Positions 29,101-44,100 of a stretch of 64,000 bases of DNA are shown one piece after another. The stretch's first letter is position 1; every line of letters starts with the position of its first letter. The DNA comes from Membranipora membranacea. Taxonomy: Eukaryota; Bryozoa; Gymnolaemata; Cheilostomatida; Membraniporidae. The stretch lies in assembly GCA_914767715.1 (NCBI GenBank), contig OU612074.1, positions 945,501 to 1,009,500 of the forward strand, given 5' to 3'. Made by a program: the position numbers and the translations under genes. The notes beneath the pieces are model-generated. The model had not been told where the DNA came from, did not search any database, and worked only from the letters and a program-made list of their open reading frames with translations.

Positions 29101-32100
29101 ACTATAAAAGTGCACCCTATACAGAACACAACATGTGCCTTGTCACAGTCTAGTCTAGTCGTATATTTAGAAAGTCTTCATCAGATTTAATGAGATTGAT
29201 GAGTTTCTCTGTCAGTCACATAAGTTAGTTATTGTCAGATCCCGGGATAATCTTCTTGGTATTTGATTGTGTTCAATCTATCAGGGTTTTCATGTCTACT
29301 TGTAATTCTTTATCGCATTCTTTGATTTTCACCATGACCAGCTTTGAGCTAAAAATTGCCTAAATTCTTAATTCTGGTGGCACACTTTGTGTGGGATAAT
29401 TTATCTAAAGAGATTGACGTAGCTTATACAGAAATGTAAATCCTCGAGGTCTTTTGTTGACGTTTTTATCCATCGATTGTGGGGATATTGTTCATCAAGT
29501 TTTGCCGTGCCAGCAACCAATTTTAAGCTTTCTTGTATAAATGATGTGGGTGGAGATCACTTCCCTCCTTCCTTCCTTCCTTGTTTGAGTTTCTTATTTA
29601 CATTTGGACAAACTCAGCTCGTAAACTTTAACTACGTTACTCAAACTTCATTGTCCTCTATATAACCTCTAAGTAAAGGCAGGGAATGGTCTGCCACTTA
29701 CAACTAGCTTCTACCTCATATTCTCCCTCTCTCTCTCTCTCACCTGATTTATATCATATTCGCTGCCAATCTTTGTCTGTCTGGCTATTAGGCTGCTGTA
29801 TTTAGTCACATCCCGTCGAGACCACCCAGGTTGTTCTGATATTATCTCAGTGTGTGTAGCTGTGTCTGATATTTACTACATGTAGCTACAATTATTTTTG
29901 GCTGCTTGATGATCAGTTATATTTGGCCATTTTTAAGACATTTAATCTATACAGTAAATCTATAGGGCCTGACATCTACATCCTTTTTTATTTATCATTA
30001 TGTCTCTTCCCATCTGTTCGAAGATTGCTGTAGTCACAATGTTTGGCCGAAAGCCATACTCAGTAGAACTAGGCTTTTCTCTATTCTTTTTGGGAAGCTT
30101 GATCACATCTTTATTTTCAGATGCCCCTTTTCTCAGGTTTGAAAATCAGGAGCACATGATAAATTTTGCTTGTGCCAAGTGGTTAGGATGCCTCAATAAT
30201 GATCTTTAAGACTGAGTGCACATCAGGTAATCAATGACTATGCTCTCTCTAATCACAGTTTTGATGAAGATGATGGAAGCTCTGTAAGCTCAGGAGATAT
30301 CAGTGACGCTCTGGACTTAGTGGACACCCCAGGAGGTGATATAGAAGACTTCTCCTCAAATATCAGTACAGATCACTACCTCAAGTCTAGACTGAGCACC
30401 TCCTCTAGTAACTCATACGGCAAGCAGAGTAACGGGGGCGTGTACAGCACCCCAGACAACATGAGGGAAAGGACCACAGGTAATGTAGAATCACTTTTTA
30501 CCTTTACTCAATAATAAAGCTTATGGTTATGGATAAATAGTGGTTTTGAAAATATGTGAGCTGAGCAAAAAACATGAAAACATGGCTGTCACTGCCTGAG
30601 TAATTTATGGTGGTATGTACTGGTATGTGTCGTTGGTCTTGTGTGGAACAGACTGGGTCCAGAGTTCATCATAAAGTGACACGCATAATTAAGGCTACTC
30701 ATGAGGCTACCTGAGTTGTCCCGTAACCAGAAACATAACTTACACTGCGTTCCTGAATATACCACTAGACCTTGCTTATACCAGCTGGAGGGGAAATAAT
30801 GCTTATTAAAGAAGTCACAAGGTTTTGACACTGACAAGGCATGGACAGCTTGATAGAAAATATTAATCACACTGTAACTCATTAAACTGGTGACAAGCAC
30901 CAGAGAGTGAGACGAAGATGCTGGTTAATTTACATTTATTATTATTAAATCATATTCTGTGATGTTGCGCTATTTATGGCGAGGGTTGGCACATGGAAAT
31001 CTTGTCAGTGAAATTCATGATTTGAGTGGGTACAGGACGCACCTAGAAGGTGTAACCTCTGCATGCTCTTATCACCAAAGTAATAAGTGGATTTATTTGT
31101 ACATCATCTGAAAGAAGGCAACCATTGATGGAAATGATGATTTTGCGATGTTTAGTAGTTTGTGACTTGAAAGTCATGTTGAAATATAAAGTAGCTGGCT
31201 TTCACTGAAGCTTATCCATGTTTGAGATTATATTTGTCAAATCGACAGGGAAAACCATTTGTTTGTTAACATAATATTGCAATGTAATGAATTAACCTGT
31301 AGGTGGTCGTATGCCGCTGAGCCTGACCCGATCCTCGGTCTCCAGCTGTGGAGGGGGTAGTATGGGTGGAGGTGGAGGAGGTGGATACATGAGCGACTCT
31401 GGGTGTAACTACTCTATCACAGAGAAGTGCCTCGCCGAGCAGCAGAGAGCTAAAGGTCTCATCTCATCTAAAACTCAACAAAGCTTACAGAACAGTAAAC
31501 AGGACGATATGTACAAGTATCACACTCTCGGTAAGTCTGTCCTGTGACGCTAGCAATAGTAACTACCATGTATGTTATAGCCAACATTTGTCTTTAGACT
31601 TGTACCCTACAGAAGTGGGATGTTAACAGGAGGAAGACCTATCTATGTACACAGGCTTGAAGGTCTCAAACTGAACCTTAATATACGAACCCTAACCTTG
31701 GTGCTAGCCAACATTAATCTAGCTAGAGTAAACTCATGCTAATAGTAACCCCTCTAGGGCAACTGTGATAATGCAGCTTATTAGTACCATATCTTCTAAT
31801 GAGAGTAAGTTAAAACTTCTCAAGCTTTGCACATTTTAGTTGAATATATTTCTTATTTCAGGCCGCAGCAGAAATTATTCAGCCCAGCAGGACCCTCGAA
31901 GCTATGCTCTGATGAGCGGCCCACATCTGGCCAATGGTAGTGGTGTGAGTAACGGAGGATACATGAGACCCCCGCCTTGTGGTGCAGCTGACAGCTCAGG
32001 TGCTCCGCCAGTGTGGGTTTTACAGTCTGGTAGTAATAACAGACGCTCTGTTGGAAGTGAGAGCGACAGCGGTCTACCTAATGGTGACAGGTTAGTAGAC

Positions 32101-35100
32101 ATAACTGTTATCTTATCAAGCAGTCTTCAGTTAGTGTGCTGTCATGTAAAGTGATTTGAAAGATGACTTGAATGCCACCTGTTTTCATATTGTCCAAATC
32201 CACTATTCATTTGAATCAGCTTACATCGGAGTTTCTAATTATTACAGAGGTATTGGTTCTCCGATGATGCATGGCAGATCGATGAGCACATCAAGCCATC
32301 ACAGAAGTCTGAACTCCAGGCAGATTCATATACATAATAATAACTATCCTACATCCCATACAATGCAGGTAGGTTATCAGTATGAGGAGTTATTTGCTCT
32401 GTGCAAAACAGAAAATAACTCTCAAATTATTTATAATTTTACTGCTCTATATCCGGGGAATTTGAGACAGATCTCAAACTCTGCGCTCTGTCTGTCCATA
32501 CAAACATTTCTATGTGCTTCTCAAGTAGACCTGCTGTCTCTGGAAATAAGAATCTTCCAGAAGCTATGTTTGCCATTATTTGCGTTTTACTAACAGCAGC
32601 ATTGCTAGTTGTCTGGTTGTGCCATGCCATTTGATTGTTTTGTCTAAAAATTAATAAAGTTTGTACTCTTGTATGAGAGTGTAATATCTGTGTGACTTTG
32701 TTAGGATTATTATTATGCCTCCGGGTCACTACCCAGAACTATGGTAAGTGAAGCGACTTTAATTTATGTCTTAAATTTACCACCATTCCTGCGGACTACC
32801 CATGCTGCACTTTAGGCTCAAAAAAACCCTGCCTGAGTGAGGGCAAGGCGCATGGAGATAACCAGTGAGCGATGCTCTATAAATTCATGGCATTGTAATC
32901 CATATTATCAAGACCTGCAGACAACCATGCAATAACTCGCGTCCATGAATTGCTTAACTGTTCAACAAGTGCATGCAATTTTCCTAAGCTTCCTTGTAAG
33001 ACATCTTGGCTGACACACCATCATAATAATAAATCAGAAGGCACCTTAGCTTCTTCTTTGAATTATTACCAACATTTGGCCCAGTACTGCACTGCCTGCT
33101 AACAGATCAGTTCAAGCTTGTTGTAATTATCATCGAGACGCAAAAACGCAAAGTTGTAATGTGTTTTGTACTAGCTATGTACATGTACTAGTTTTATTAT
33201 TTTTTCCCTCTCTAGCTACTAAGCAAGATTTTCTTTTCAACTACTTTGAGATGTTATTGATGAATGTCAATGTCAAGCTAGAGAATGACATGCTGCTAGA
33301 AAGGAAATATATAATGAAATGTACATTCTCATGATGGACACACGAAGTCAAATGGTGACATGCCCAGAATTAAAATTACTCCCCATTGTAAAATATATGA
33401 CGAGAGGTGGGTTTTCACCATAGATTTAAAAACTGTTTTTAAATCTATTGTTTTCACTCAATAAAGATGTGTTGATTATATTACTCTCCCTGCTGTTACA
33501 GCATGGTATGGTGAATGGAGGACCTTCTGTAGGCTCCAGCCTGTACTCTCACATACATCAGGGAGGTTATGAGAGCGACAGCGGAGTGGTGGAGAGAAGA
33601 GGTCTCTGTAGTCAGTGCTGCCAGCCAATCAAAGATGGCTCCGACAGTAAGTACTTTGGTAATACGTCACTCTGAATTCTATCACGCTATGGAAGAAGCT
33701 TGGTTGGGTTTAGCTATGGTCATATTAGTCTTTGGTGGTAAACAGTAGCAAGCTTTAACGAAGCATATGCATAAGTTGCTCTGAAGCCTTCAACTAAGAC
33801 ATTCCAACCGTGATCATGAAATTGTAACCAGGAGTTATCCCACTAATGTCAGCGTGCAGATAACTTCCTGTCAAACATGTCAACATTTGTCTTACCTGAC
33901 CTGAATGGCAAACTTGGTATGCCTCTGCATTACTGGATTTATATATTATGTTCGGTGAACCTAATGTGATGCCCGTATTACTCAATCAAAACTGGTGCAC
34001 AGTATGATTATATCATATTGATTATGATCAATAATAACGATGTTACATTTATTTTGTGATGTCATGAAATCAGGCCTACGCAAGCTATCCAGGGCTGTTA
34101 ATTATTTCCTTTCCATTAAAATAGCTCTTCAATACCCTGAAGGCTTCTAGGTCTCATTCTGATAATGGCCTGCTGTCAGAATGAAATCAGAGTTTATAGT
34201 CTCGTCAGCATACTTGCGGCAGATATAAATGTACCAATGACATTTCCAAGTTCGAGCGATGATAATAATTAGCTGAGGCAGCATTTGGGATAGTCTATGT
34301 AATGGAAATAGCTAAGTTCAGATGTCATTTATTGCTCATCGTTTTCTGATAATATTCCGTTCACCTTTTGAGGCAAAACAGCTTCAACATAACTCCCGAT
34401 GTATTACAACGGTGATATAAGCTGTGGAACCTTTGTCTTTGGATAATCTTGTTCCTGATTAGTTGCTACTTGAACCGCAGTAGCTTGTTACTTTCATGTA
34501 TTTGACTTTCTGTCCAGTTTGAGAATCAGATCTGTAATGAGCCTGTAGAAAGATGTGATAAGTCAGTACGCAGAACGATAAGACTCCTTTGATGAAAATT
34601 TAATTTAATAAAATGGGAGATAATTACCAATTGTAAATTAACCACTCAAATTGAATATTTGTACGATGTTTCACACCCCTGATGTAAAGTCGGAAATATC
34701 AAAGCATACTTCACCTATATTGTCAAATCGATGGCCTTAACAATATTTCATGATAAGCTGACTCTTGAATCCTATTAGCCCTTAATTATTGGTATTCACG
34801 TTTTCCGTTTATCCTATTTTAGTGCGAGGTTCACAGATCAGCCTGAACTCTACGACTTCCAGCATGTACTCTACGGTAAGTCCTGCTCATAGCTGTCCCA
34901 TAATATTAATAGGTACTAAGTCTAAGTTTAGTCATCACGATCTAACAGTAATGCGTGGAACTAGGAAGACAACTCCGCGTGGTTTGTTAATAATTTCGGT
35001 CTTTTTTAATCATTGACTGCTGATTGCATCTCTGGCTGATGACTTGAAATATTCAAGGGATTAGGTCACAGATCCCGAAGTGATCGATATATTGATGATA

Positions 35101-38100
35101 TCTAATGGAAGTGTATCATCCTAATACAAGTGCTATAATTACTACATAATATGTGTAGATTAGAACTGTCAGAGGGCACTTGACTACCATTGTCACTAAC
35201 ATGTCAACTTTGTCAACAGAAAAGGCTGAAGGCTGTCTTTATTTCCTCTCCATCACTTGGACAAGTCATACAGCTGAATAACTGCACAATTCTATTAGGT
35301 TTTTGTGATAATTGAATATTACCAGTCAGAATGTGTAAGTAGGACAGTAATTATGGAGAAGGCTGAACTTAGTAAATCATTTCCATGAATTCAAAATCAT
35401 GCAAATTCTGTAACATGACCGAACTGTAATTGAATTAATTTGGAGGTGGTTGTGCTTTCTTTAATTGCGTTACACAAAACTCTCTTTTGACAGGCGCAAG
35501 CTTCCTCGGAGAAAACCGAGATGCATATTTTATTGTCTGTAAATGGCTCAATCCATCTCTTCAACTCGATCAATCAAACGCTTCTCACCCAATCCTGATT
35601 TGTGATTCAAAAAGTCATCAGATGCTTCCTAAAATAACTCTCAATTAGAGTCTAAATATAGATTTACGTTCAGATATCCATTAGTAGACTCAGACCATTA
35701 GATATTCTTGTTTGTGATGATGGTTTTGGCTGTCTTAGCGATAAGATAGACTACGTTTGATACCCTTGTTGACTGGCAGCCTGAATTCCAGTGTCCTTTT
35801 AAGAGGCTGTCAGTGTCCAACACAAACTAACTTGACACGTGTAATTTTAATAAATCGTCTGTTTTCGATTCTATTTTAGGCTGAAGAAAGACAAACAGCA
35901 GAGGTAAGTCTACCTATATATACACTTACCTTATAAATCTGTTATGTTTTTTGTAATTTTTCACATGTTTATTGGCTGCTCTGCTGGAATGCGTAGGGAC
36001 AAAAAACAATACCAAGGTTCACCTTCTGCCAAGGCACTTAAAAATAAAACTGTTTTGCTTATTATAACACCTGATTATTTTTGAATTGAGCACTGAAGTG
36101 TTTTACTTGGCTCTGATCTCTCCTCAGTAACTCGCTGAGTTTGTGTATAACACCTGTATTATATAAGTGGCATGTGAACAAACTGTAACTGGATATGTTT
36201 GTAACCATAATCTCAAATAACTCGACCAGCAGTCAAACTCATAGGAACTTCAATCTCTGTCAGCAAAGTCAATGTTTTCATTCCTTCTGTTAAAAGCTTC
36301 CGATTTGCCTTGTTATTGTTCTTAGGATACCTGATGTTTATTTTTCGCTGACATGCAGTGATGCGTACAACAGAAAACATAATTTGTCCAAATTGTATCA
36401 ATACAGACATGTGTTATGTTGCGTAATGGTGTTTGTATCAAAAATAGAAAAACAGTGTAGTTGTTTGGTGTCTCGCTTGTCAGGAAAACCTAGGCATGCT
36501 CTAATAAATCAAAAGTCGTATTTGGATTTTAAAACTAAAATATTGATACAAGGTTGATTCACTAAAGAATTTGAGCAAGCATAGAATGAATTTTAATTTA
36601 GTTCATATTTCACTTCTGACTTACCCTCAGGATTTCAAACTGTAACTGATGGAATAAGTGAAATTAATATTATTTGAACAGCTGGAGTAGTCTTTTAGGA
36701 AATATGTGGTGAGAAAACAACAACTCAGAAAAATGTTTTGACAACAAAAATGCCATATACTAATACTTTCAAGCATAACAAACAAGCTCTGTGAGTTGTT
36801 ATAGCTCCTGATGAATTGATAACACTCCAGTACCAGTAACTTATTATTATATATTATTGCGTTCCGAACTCACTTGTTCAGTTCATATATAGAGATTGGA
36901 GACAACTAAATGATATTATTTCTGTCTTCAGGTTCTGAAGTTGAGGAAGGAGTTGGAATCAGCGAAGGACAAAGTGTTCACTCTGACAAGTCAGCTCACC
37001 ACTAACGTAAGTCTTATATGTATAAGAATCTCCCTGTGAACTTTGACCCGAGACCCCAAGCAGATGCTCCTTCATGGCAACGAGCTCCACAGTAATATTG
37101 TATAGCATTTGCAAACAGGTATACCATGGATTTTTGTATCAATGCATGGGCATGAAAGCTGCGGACTGACGATCTTCACTCTTCTTGCAAAGCTACCAAC
37201 CCATTCTCTCCACCCAATGTGATTTTTCCATCATTGTTATGTCGAGATTTTGACTTCTATGATCCGATTTATTGTTATTTCTGGCTGAGATGGATCTCGT
37301 CTGACATATCATACCTAAGGGAGGAGGAAGGGTATTATTAGAAACAATCATCTATCGAATTTATACAGGATAATAACCTAATTGACTTTCTATTCTCTTA
37401 TTTCTTCTTGATTTAACTCATGCTCTTATCAAACATTGACCACCAATCATCCAGCTGCTGAGTTCTCTGTAACCGGATACCAATCGGTCAAGTAACCATA
37501 ATAGCTATATCAGCAGTTAAGCTGCAAAAAAGTGACCAGCTTTTCTATGGCTTAACTGGAGATTAAGTCTTACCAGCTGTGAAGCACTCCTCATTACACG
37601 GCTCACCCCTATACACCTGTTATCTATTACTAACAGTTAAGCTTATTATACAGACACAAGACACAAAAAACAACATTATTATTGTAATTCTGTCCATCTT
37701 TGCTTTGATGAGCAAAATCTTCATCAAAACAATGGGATTACTAGCAGATAACATCTTGAAGAAATCACAACATTTGGGACTGATGAGAAGGTCGTTACCA
37801 GCTTGTGCTTTGTTTTACGCTAGTCTAGGGCTTTTTAACGTTGGATATGTACAAGATTCTTTTATAAAAACATCAGTTATCAGAACAAACGCTGTTATCA
37901 GAAAGGTTGTGAAAACCAAATTTGTCAAATACCCACAAATATGTGAGACATCCCTGCAGTTAGTCATAGCAGGTTTGTGTGCATTCTGTTTTATCAGTAT
38001 ATATTTTGATGGGGAAATGTCACCAAGACCAGTGATCTGAAATCTGGAGACATCTGTCTCCTGTCATATTCGTGCACTCAATTTCCTCTGAGGAGTGATA

Positions 38101-41100
38101 ATAATATCCCTGACATGGTATGTGGTTTATTTAGTTTGCTCAGTGTTTAGTATCATCGTTTTGGTAATGAGGGCTATGAGAGGTGTTATGGGCGGTCAAT
38201 TGAATTAAATAGAGAACAATATGTGATCCCTAGAAAACTGTCACTTTCTCTACCGGCTACATTGTCACAAAACTGTATGAACAACTCTGACCACAGGCGT
38301 TTCTTCCTATCTATGGTATGCTTCCATACATGGCATGTAAGGTCTTCTAGACAAAGAATGCATTTAAGAAAATCCTCAAGATGTTGCTACGGGAGTTCGG
38401 AAGAAAGAAATCAACTTGACCTAGTGTACCAATAAGAAATGTTGTGATATGACTTAAGTATAGACTGGTTCACTTTGAACTTTTGATCTTCAATGCTCAT
38501 CAATGATCCCTCCTATCTCAGGTGTTCCTTACATGCTGCTCTACTTCGCAGGAATCATCAAATTAAAGTTGACTCATTTCACCTTTAACCAAACTCATTA
38601 ATTCTTCTCTGATTATGTAACGTTAATTAATTACATATAAATTCATTATTTTTGTACTTGATTGTAAACATTAGACACAGCCAGACCCACCGATAAAGTA
38701 AGAGTAAAATAAGCTGGACGGAGATGAGTTCTATGTTTGGCTCGAGGATATTACATGTTAGATTTATTTTCCGTTTTGAGAGACTTCCCCAGAGAGACTC
38801 TTTTCCTCCTCGATCACATTAAAGGTTGATTCCTGCTGTCCCGAGGTTTGATTGGTTCAAAGTTTGTCTGAATCAAGTCCTTGTTAACTTGGTTTTCTAC
38901 TATCAACTCTGTAGTCTGCCTGTGAAAGTAAGCACTGGAACTCTTCACAGCCCCCCCCCCCCCCCTTCTTCATGAGCCTTCATGAGAGAATCAAAATAGT
39001 AAAATACTTGGCTTCTAACCAAATGAGAGCAGGGTCATTATATTTTACAGGTGTGATTGTAAATCAATTATAGATGAGTTTCACTGAATGTTTCAGCACA
39101 CTTTGCCAGAGTTGTCGCTATTCATAGTAATAATCATTATACCAGAAATATAATCTCACTTTCTTTGTTTGCGATGCTTGCAAAATTGCTGCCAGAAACC
39201 TTGAACGTGTTTGATATATGGCTGATACCCTAGAAATGCATCAGCTATAGATACTACAAAACTTCTGTGGTGTAGATAAACTACTTCCCAACTTGATACT
39301 GGTGTTACTTTCCTTTCTTTGTGTATAACCTTGTCTGGGTAGTTTTCAGACCAGAGCAATGGATCATTGTAAGAGAGCTGGGACATTACGCTCACAATTT
39401 AGTGTTTTGTCGCTGATATGGAATTAGCAGAGGTCTCCGAGTGTGTTGACATCCTTACTGTTGACAATCATGCAGCACACTTATAGATTCGCTGCCTTTC
39501 TCACAGGATTATTATGCAATAGTTCACACAAATCGCTAACTCCACCATTGGATGCTGGCCACTTGAACCTGATGATACAGAGCTAAAGCAAATCTCATTA
39601 ATTAGCAGACTAACTGCAAATGTGCAATTAAGAAAATCAATGGAGTTAGGATATTGGTGGCGACATAAATCTATTAGCTATAGCGCAGTGATGGGGTCTT
39701 GTTTAGTAGATATGCACAGAAAGCAGGAAAATGTCACTAAGGATTATCAAACATGATGACATAGTTTAATTGTTTGAACTAGAACTTGGCTGAGACATTC
39801 CAGAAAGCAGGAGTTACCATCATTCTTTGAGCTTCACATTAGAATATACCACATATACAAATCACTGTCCAGTCTGCAGATGGTCACATGATTTATAGCT
39901 AATACTCATTGATCTGATTGGTTAGATGAGTAATACGTGCTCTCTAATTGGCTACTTTGCTTACAATGATATCGCCACACACGTCGGTGTATTAGCGGGA
40001 TTACAGTAATAAGTAACTGGTTAGGATAGTGGAGAGGTGCTGTTCGTCTGAGAGGATTCCCCTATAGATTTTTAAGCAAAGTAATTTTTCGAGACTTCAC
40101 AATTTTGACATTACAAGTTTTCGGACATCACTTTCATGGATTAGAATAGTTCTGTGTTTGGATTACAAAAAGCAGCATGGACAGAAGCTTCAGCAACTTT
40201 TATGGAGAGCCGACTTCAATGTCTCCGGCGGTGAGCTCACGTCTCCCACCACCAGGGCAGCGTATTACTACACCAAGTGCTCAGAGGCGAGCTGTCCCCA
40301 AGTCTCCTCATTTCTCTCGAGTTAACAGTATTAGGAAGGAACCTATCCCTGTAGCTGCTGTTAAAGCTCCGATATCAGGAGGTAGCTCCACTCTGCCGAG
40401 ATCTCCGAAGTCGAGCAGACAGCAGAGGAAACAGCAGATGCAGGCTCTGCACGATGAGAATGAGAAGCTGTGTGACAGCGTACAGGAGACTTATATGGTA
40501 AGACTGTCTGTCACAGTGTTTCTGTCGCCTAAAATAGAATTATTTGCCGTACGTTGAGCAGATATGAAGAAAAATCTGATTCTTACTGGCGATAACAAGT
40601 GATTGACAAGCCGCGTTTGGTCTTCACTAGAAAATTGGGCACTCTTTTGTTTTCAGGTCAAGATTCTTCTCAAATTTGATTATAGCTGAGGTTCGGAACC
40701 ATATTCTTTCAGTCAGTTACTTTTCAGGTTGGCGTCACAAATTCCTGGGGGACTTCTGAATGCTCAATGGACTCTTTGCATTCCTAATAGATATATGGTC
40801 ATTCTGAGTCCTTGGGCCCTGTTTTGCTTGATTCTTGTTTGTCCAATAAGTCAAGTGCTCTTCAACCAATAGACCTTATCGTGCTAATGCTGCCAGCTGC
40901 CTGAGGGTGTTGTTTTGCATAATGAGATTGTCACAAAGAGCCAGACAAGCCAAAAGCACTTTTAATTCTAATTTGCCAGTCAGATATTGAGGCAGATCAT
41001 TTCCTGATAAAACCATTCAGATCCAAAAATCCTCCCATGTGATAAAGTATGCAAATGGGAAACTCTCACAAACCTTCTTTGTGTTTTGATAACATTCTGG

Positions 41101-44100
41101 CAGCTCTAGGAAAACAATCGAGGTTGAATCATTTTAATCTGCCTGCTCCTGAGGATTGCTACTCTTGTTTTTCTGAAGGATACTTGAAATTCTTGTATTT
41201 TAATTCAGTACAAAAGCCATTATTGTTTGCTGTGTTTTGGTGCTTTACCCGCGTGTAACCACTTGTACTGGCACGTTAACTGCCGGCACCTATCAATCTC
41301 AGGAAGTGATTTGTATACGTGTTTGGATGCTTGTGTTTATGTAATGATTGTACAGTTTACAAGCTTAAAACTTCAAGTGTAGCTAATTACAAGGTCTAAT
41401 TTGAATTGTTAGGAATAAACAAAATAGAGTTGATTGTATTTTTCGCAGCGACCTAACAATTTACTCTGATTTATCAGCTAACTGAGCGTAAAACTTAGGG
41501 CCCTTTCTACACGAGCACACTGAGTCATATATATAAACATTGCACATGCCTAATTAAGTATTTCATATACTTTTGAAATATTATCTGATCTGACAAGAAG
41601 GCCTTTGACTCACTAGATGACACAAACCAGTTTTTTTCTCCATGTTTTTGATGATCACCTCAGCTGATACCTGCCAATTAGCACCTGTGAAATCATACAA
41701 CCACATAACACTCAGAAATATGGTCTCTGGCCTGGGTATATTAGCCACAGCAGAATCGACAAAAGATGCACAATGTTAGTTTTCTTTGTTGACTGATGTC
41801 TGTCTGTTAGTAAATAAGGAATGTCAATAGGGCACTTGATTTCCTATTATAAGTGCCTGTTTCCATAATAAGAATATATTAACAAATTAGATGCTCATAA
41901 ATTCAGTTTCTTGTTAGTCCTTATTAGCCAAGAAGTAAAAGATTGATCTTAGTTGACAATAAATTGAATTTATTAAATTATGCATCTCTTCATTAATATA
42001 AAATTACTATTATCTCTAGTATCACCGCTGAAAGTTGTTGGTTACAATGCAGTAAATAGACATACACATCGCAGCTTCGGCAGCGGAAAGCCCATGAGAT
42101 AATTATAGTGTTTTTGATTATTTTGTAAACAAAATTCTGCCAATTCCATACAAATAACTGCCAGTGCCAAATATTACTCAGTATTGTTGAAATATGAAAC
42201 AGTATACAGAATGTATCGGTCTAGCTTTGATTTGTAATAACAGACGCAAAACAAACATCGGCAGCAGCAGCATTCCATGAGGATTGCAGCTTTGACTAAT
42301 AAGTATGCCTCTATTGACTCATAAAAAGTCAGCATCTTATTCCCTATAGACAGAGTGTGACGGCACATGCTCACTTATTCCCTATAGACAGAGTGTGACG
42401 GCGCATGCTCATATTTGAGTCTATGAATCATCTCACAGCTTAACTCTGTAACAAAAGGTGATGCCGGCAGCAGATCTTTGGGTTGCAACATCAGATCCCT
42501 TCTCTTTGTTATGGACCTGTCTGTTTTTTTCATTCAAGCCTTTCATTCTCTCAATTTGTCAGCAGCAAGATTTTATTGTGAACGAGGAATGTTTATTGCA
42601 CACATCGTAGGCCTGTGTTTTTCCTATTTATCGTAAAATGTTAATTATATTTTGATGTCCGAGTTGACATTCCGTTATATTGTTTTTTAATCATCTGCCG
42701 TCCTCATAACTAATCAATGACACGCTGCTGCCGCAGAAATTATGAATGAAGCATAAAAAGAAATATGTGGCATATGCTGCTGATAGTTGTGAAGCTCATG
42801 GAGGTTGCTGTCTCCTGGTTTTTGTTCTGGCTTTTCGACAGGCAGATTAACTACCTATTCCATTCCATGTCATCATAGACTGTGCATGTCTTCTTCTTAG
42901 ATTTTTCAAGGTTTTTTTTGCTGGACCAAACAGTGCACGTCACGTAGGCAGGTTTCTTTTGACAATGCTAGTGAAAAACATCTCTCACCTTCGCCATTCA
43001 AACGCAGTGTTAATTTTGACAGCGCCTCTTACTTCCGACAAACATAACATACACATACATACGCAGTCAGAATATATTGCATGTTAGATTATAATCTAGT
43101 AGACCAACTCAGGGAGCAATGAGTTGTTGTGAAATTTAGAGAGTACTAATCTTGTTTATCCCCATTACACAATAAAACTATAGGCTACCTCTGAGCCATT
43201 ACATCCCTGCCTGCTCTTGGTGATTAGGAGGTATAAGGTGATTCATTAGTATTCAGCATTGATAGCAGAGGGGTGTAATTTACACCCTGATTCTTGATAA
43301 TGGCTATTATAATATTATGATATATATTATTTGATAATGTGGTATTTTATCTACTGACATACTATTTGGTTGGTATTTAACCTTTTCTAATGATCTGTAT
43401 TCAAACTCATCAATGCTCAGTCAAAATTCAGACAATCGAAAGCGGCGCCCTGTTTGCCAGCGGACATGTTTTCCAGGTCTCACTCACAGTGACTTATAGA
43501 TCGCAGCTGGTCAGCTTGTCATGTTATCAGAGTTACCAGGTAGCCCCTGTCGGGTCGTAGAGATTCCAATGTCATGTTCTCATACAGTGTCATATGATTT
43601 ATACCCTGACTCGTCTATGTTATATAACAGGGCAGTGTAGCATGTGCTCTGTATTGCTGGATTTGAGTATATTACCCCCCATTAACACCGTATTGTTGTA
43701 ATCTGCGATTCATGGGAGCCTGATTTTATCACCATGGAAATATAGCGCTGCTCCAAAATCTCGTGCCTGGGATACATTCATTCCGTCTGGCTGAAGGCGT
43801 CAGCCCGTCACCTAACCAAATGCTGACTGCCAGCTGTGACATACAATCCTGCTTTCCCCTTGTGCTGTCTCAGTCACCAAGGAAAAACATACCCAGTATG
43901 TATGTGTGAGGACAGGACAGTAAAAACTGTTAGTGCAAAGTTGCACCTACCCTCCCTCTTCTTGGAGCCACTATCTTCTAGCCTATCACTTTATTCTATT
44001 TTGAGTAACCTGCAAAGATATATTTCTATTACTCTGACAGAACAAAACAAAATAACCACTAATGAATGTATAACATATCAAGCCATCAACTCCTCTCTTT

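Larger units (their letters stand above)
23117..30258 (+). other. 7.1-kb NAV intron 11 with an internal first exon
   Basis: Contains the candidate alternative first exon at 24999-25366. Otherwise it has only simple repeats (CCTT at about 29565-29581; CT at about 29726-29741) and an 18-19 bp-arm hairpin at 27758-27804. I see no other convincing exon. Confidence 0.7.

Noticed and set aside
37579-38040. 153-codon + strand open frame in NAV intron 20 with hydrophobic stretches
   Set aside because: No recognisable domain, unlikely composition, and a length that can arise by chance in a window this size. A fleeting resemblance to a sideroflexin C-terminus did not hold up.
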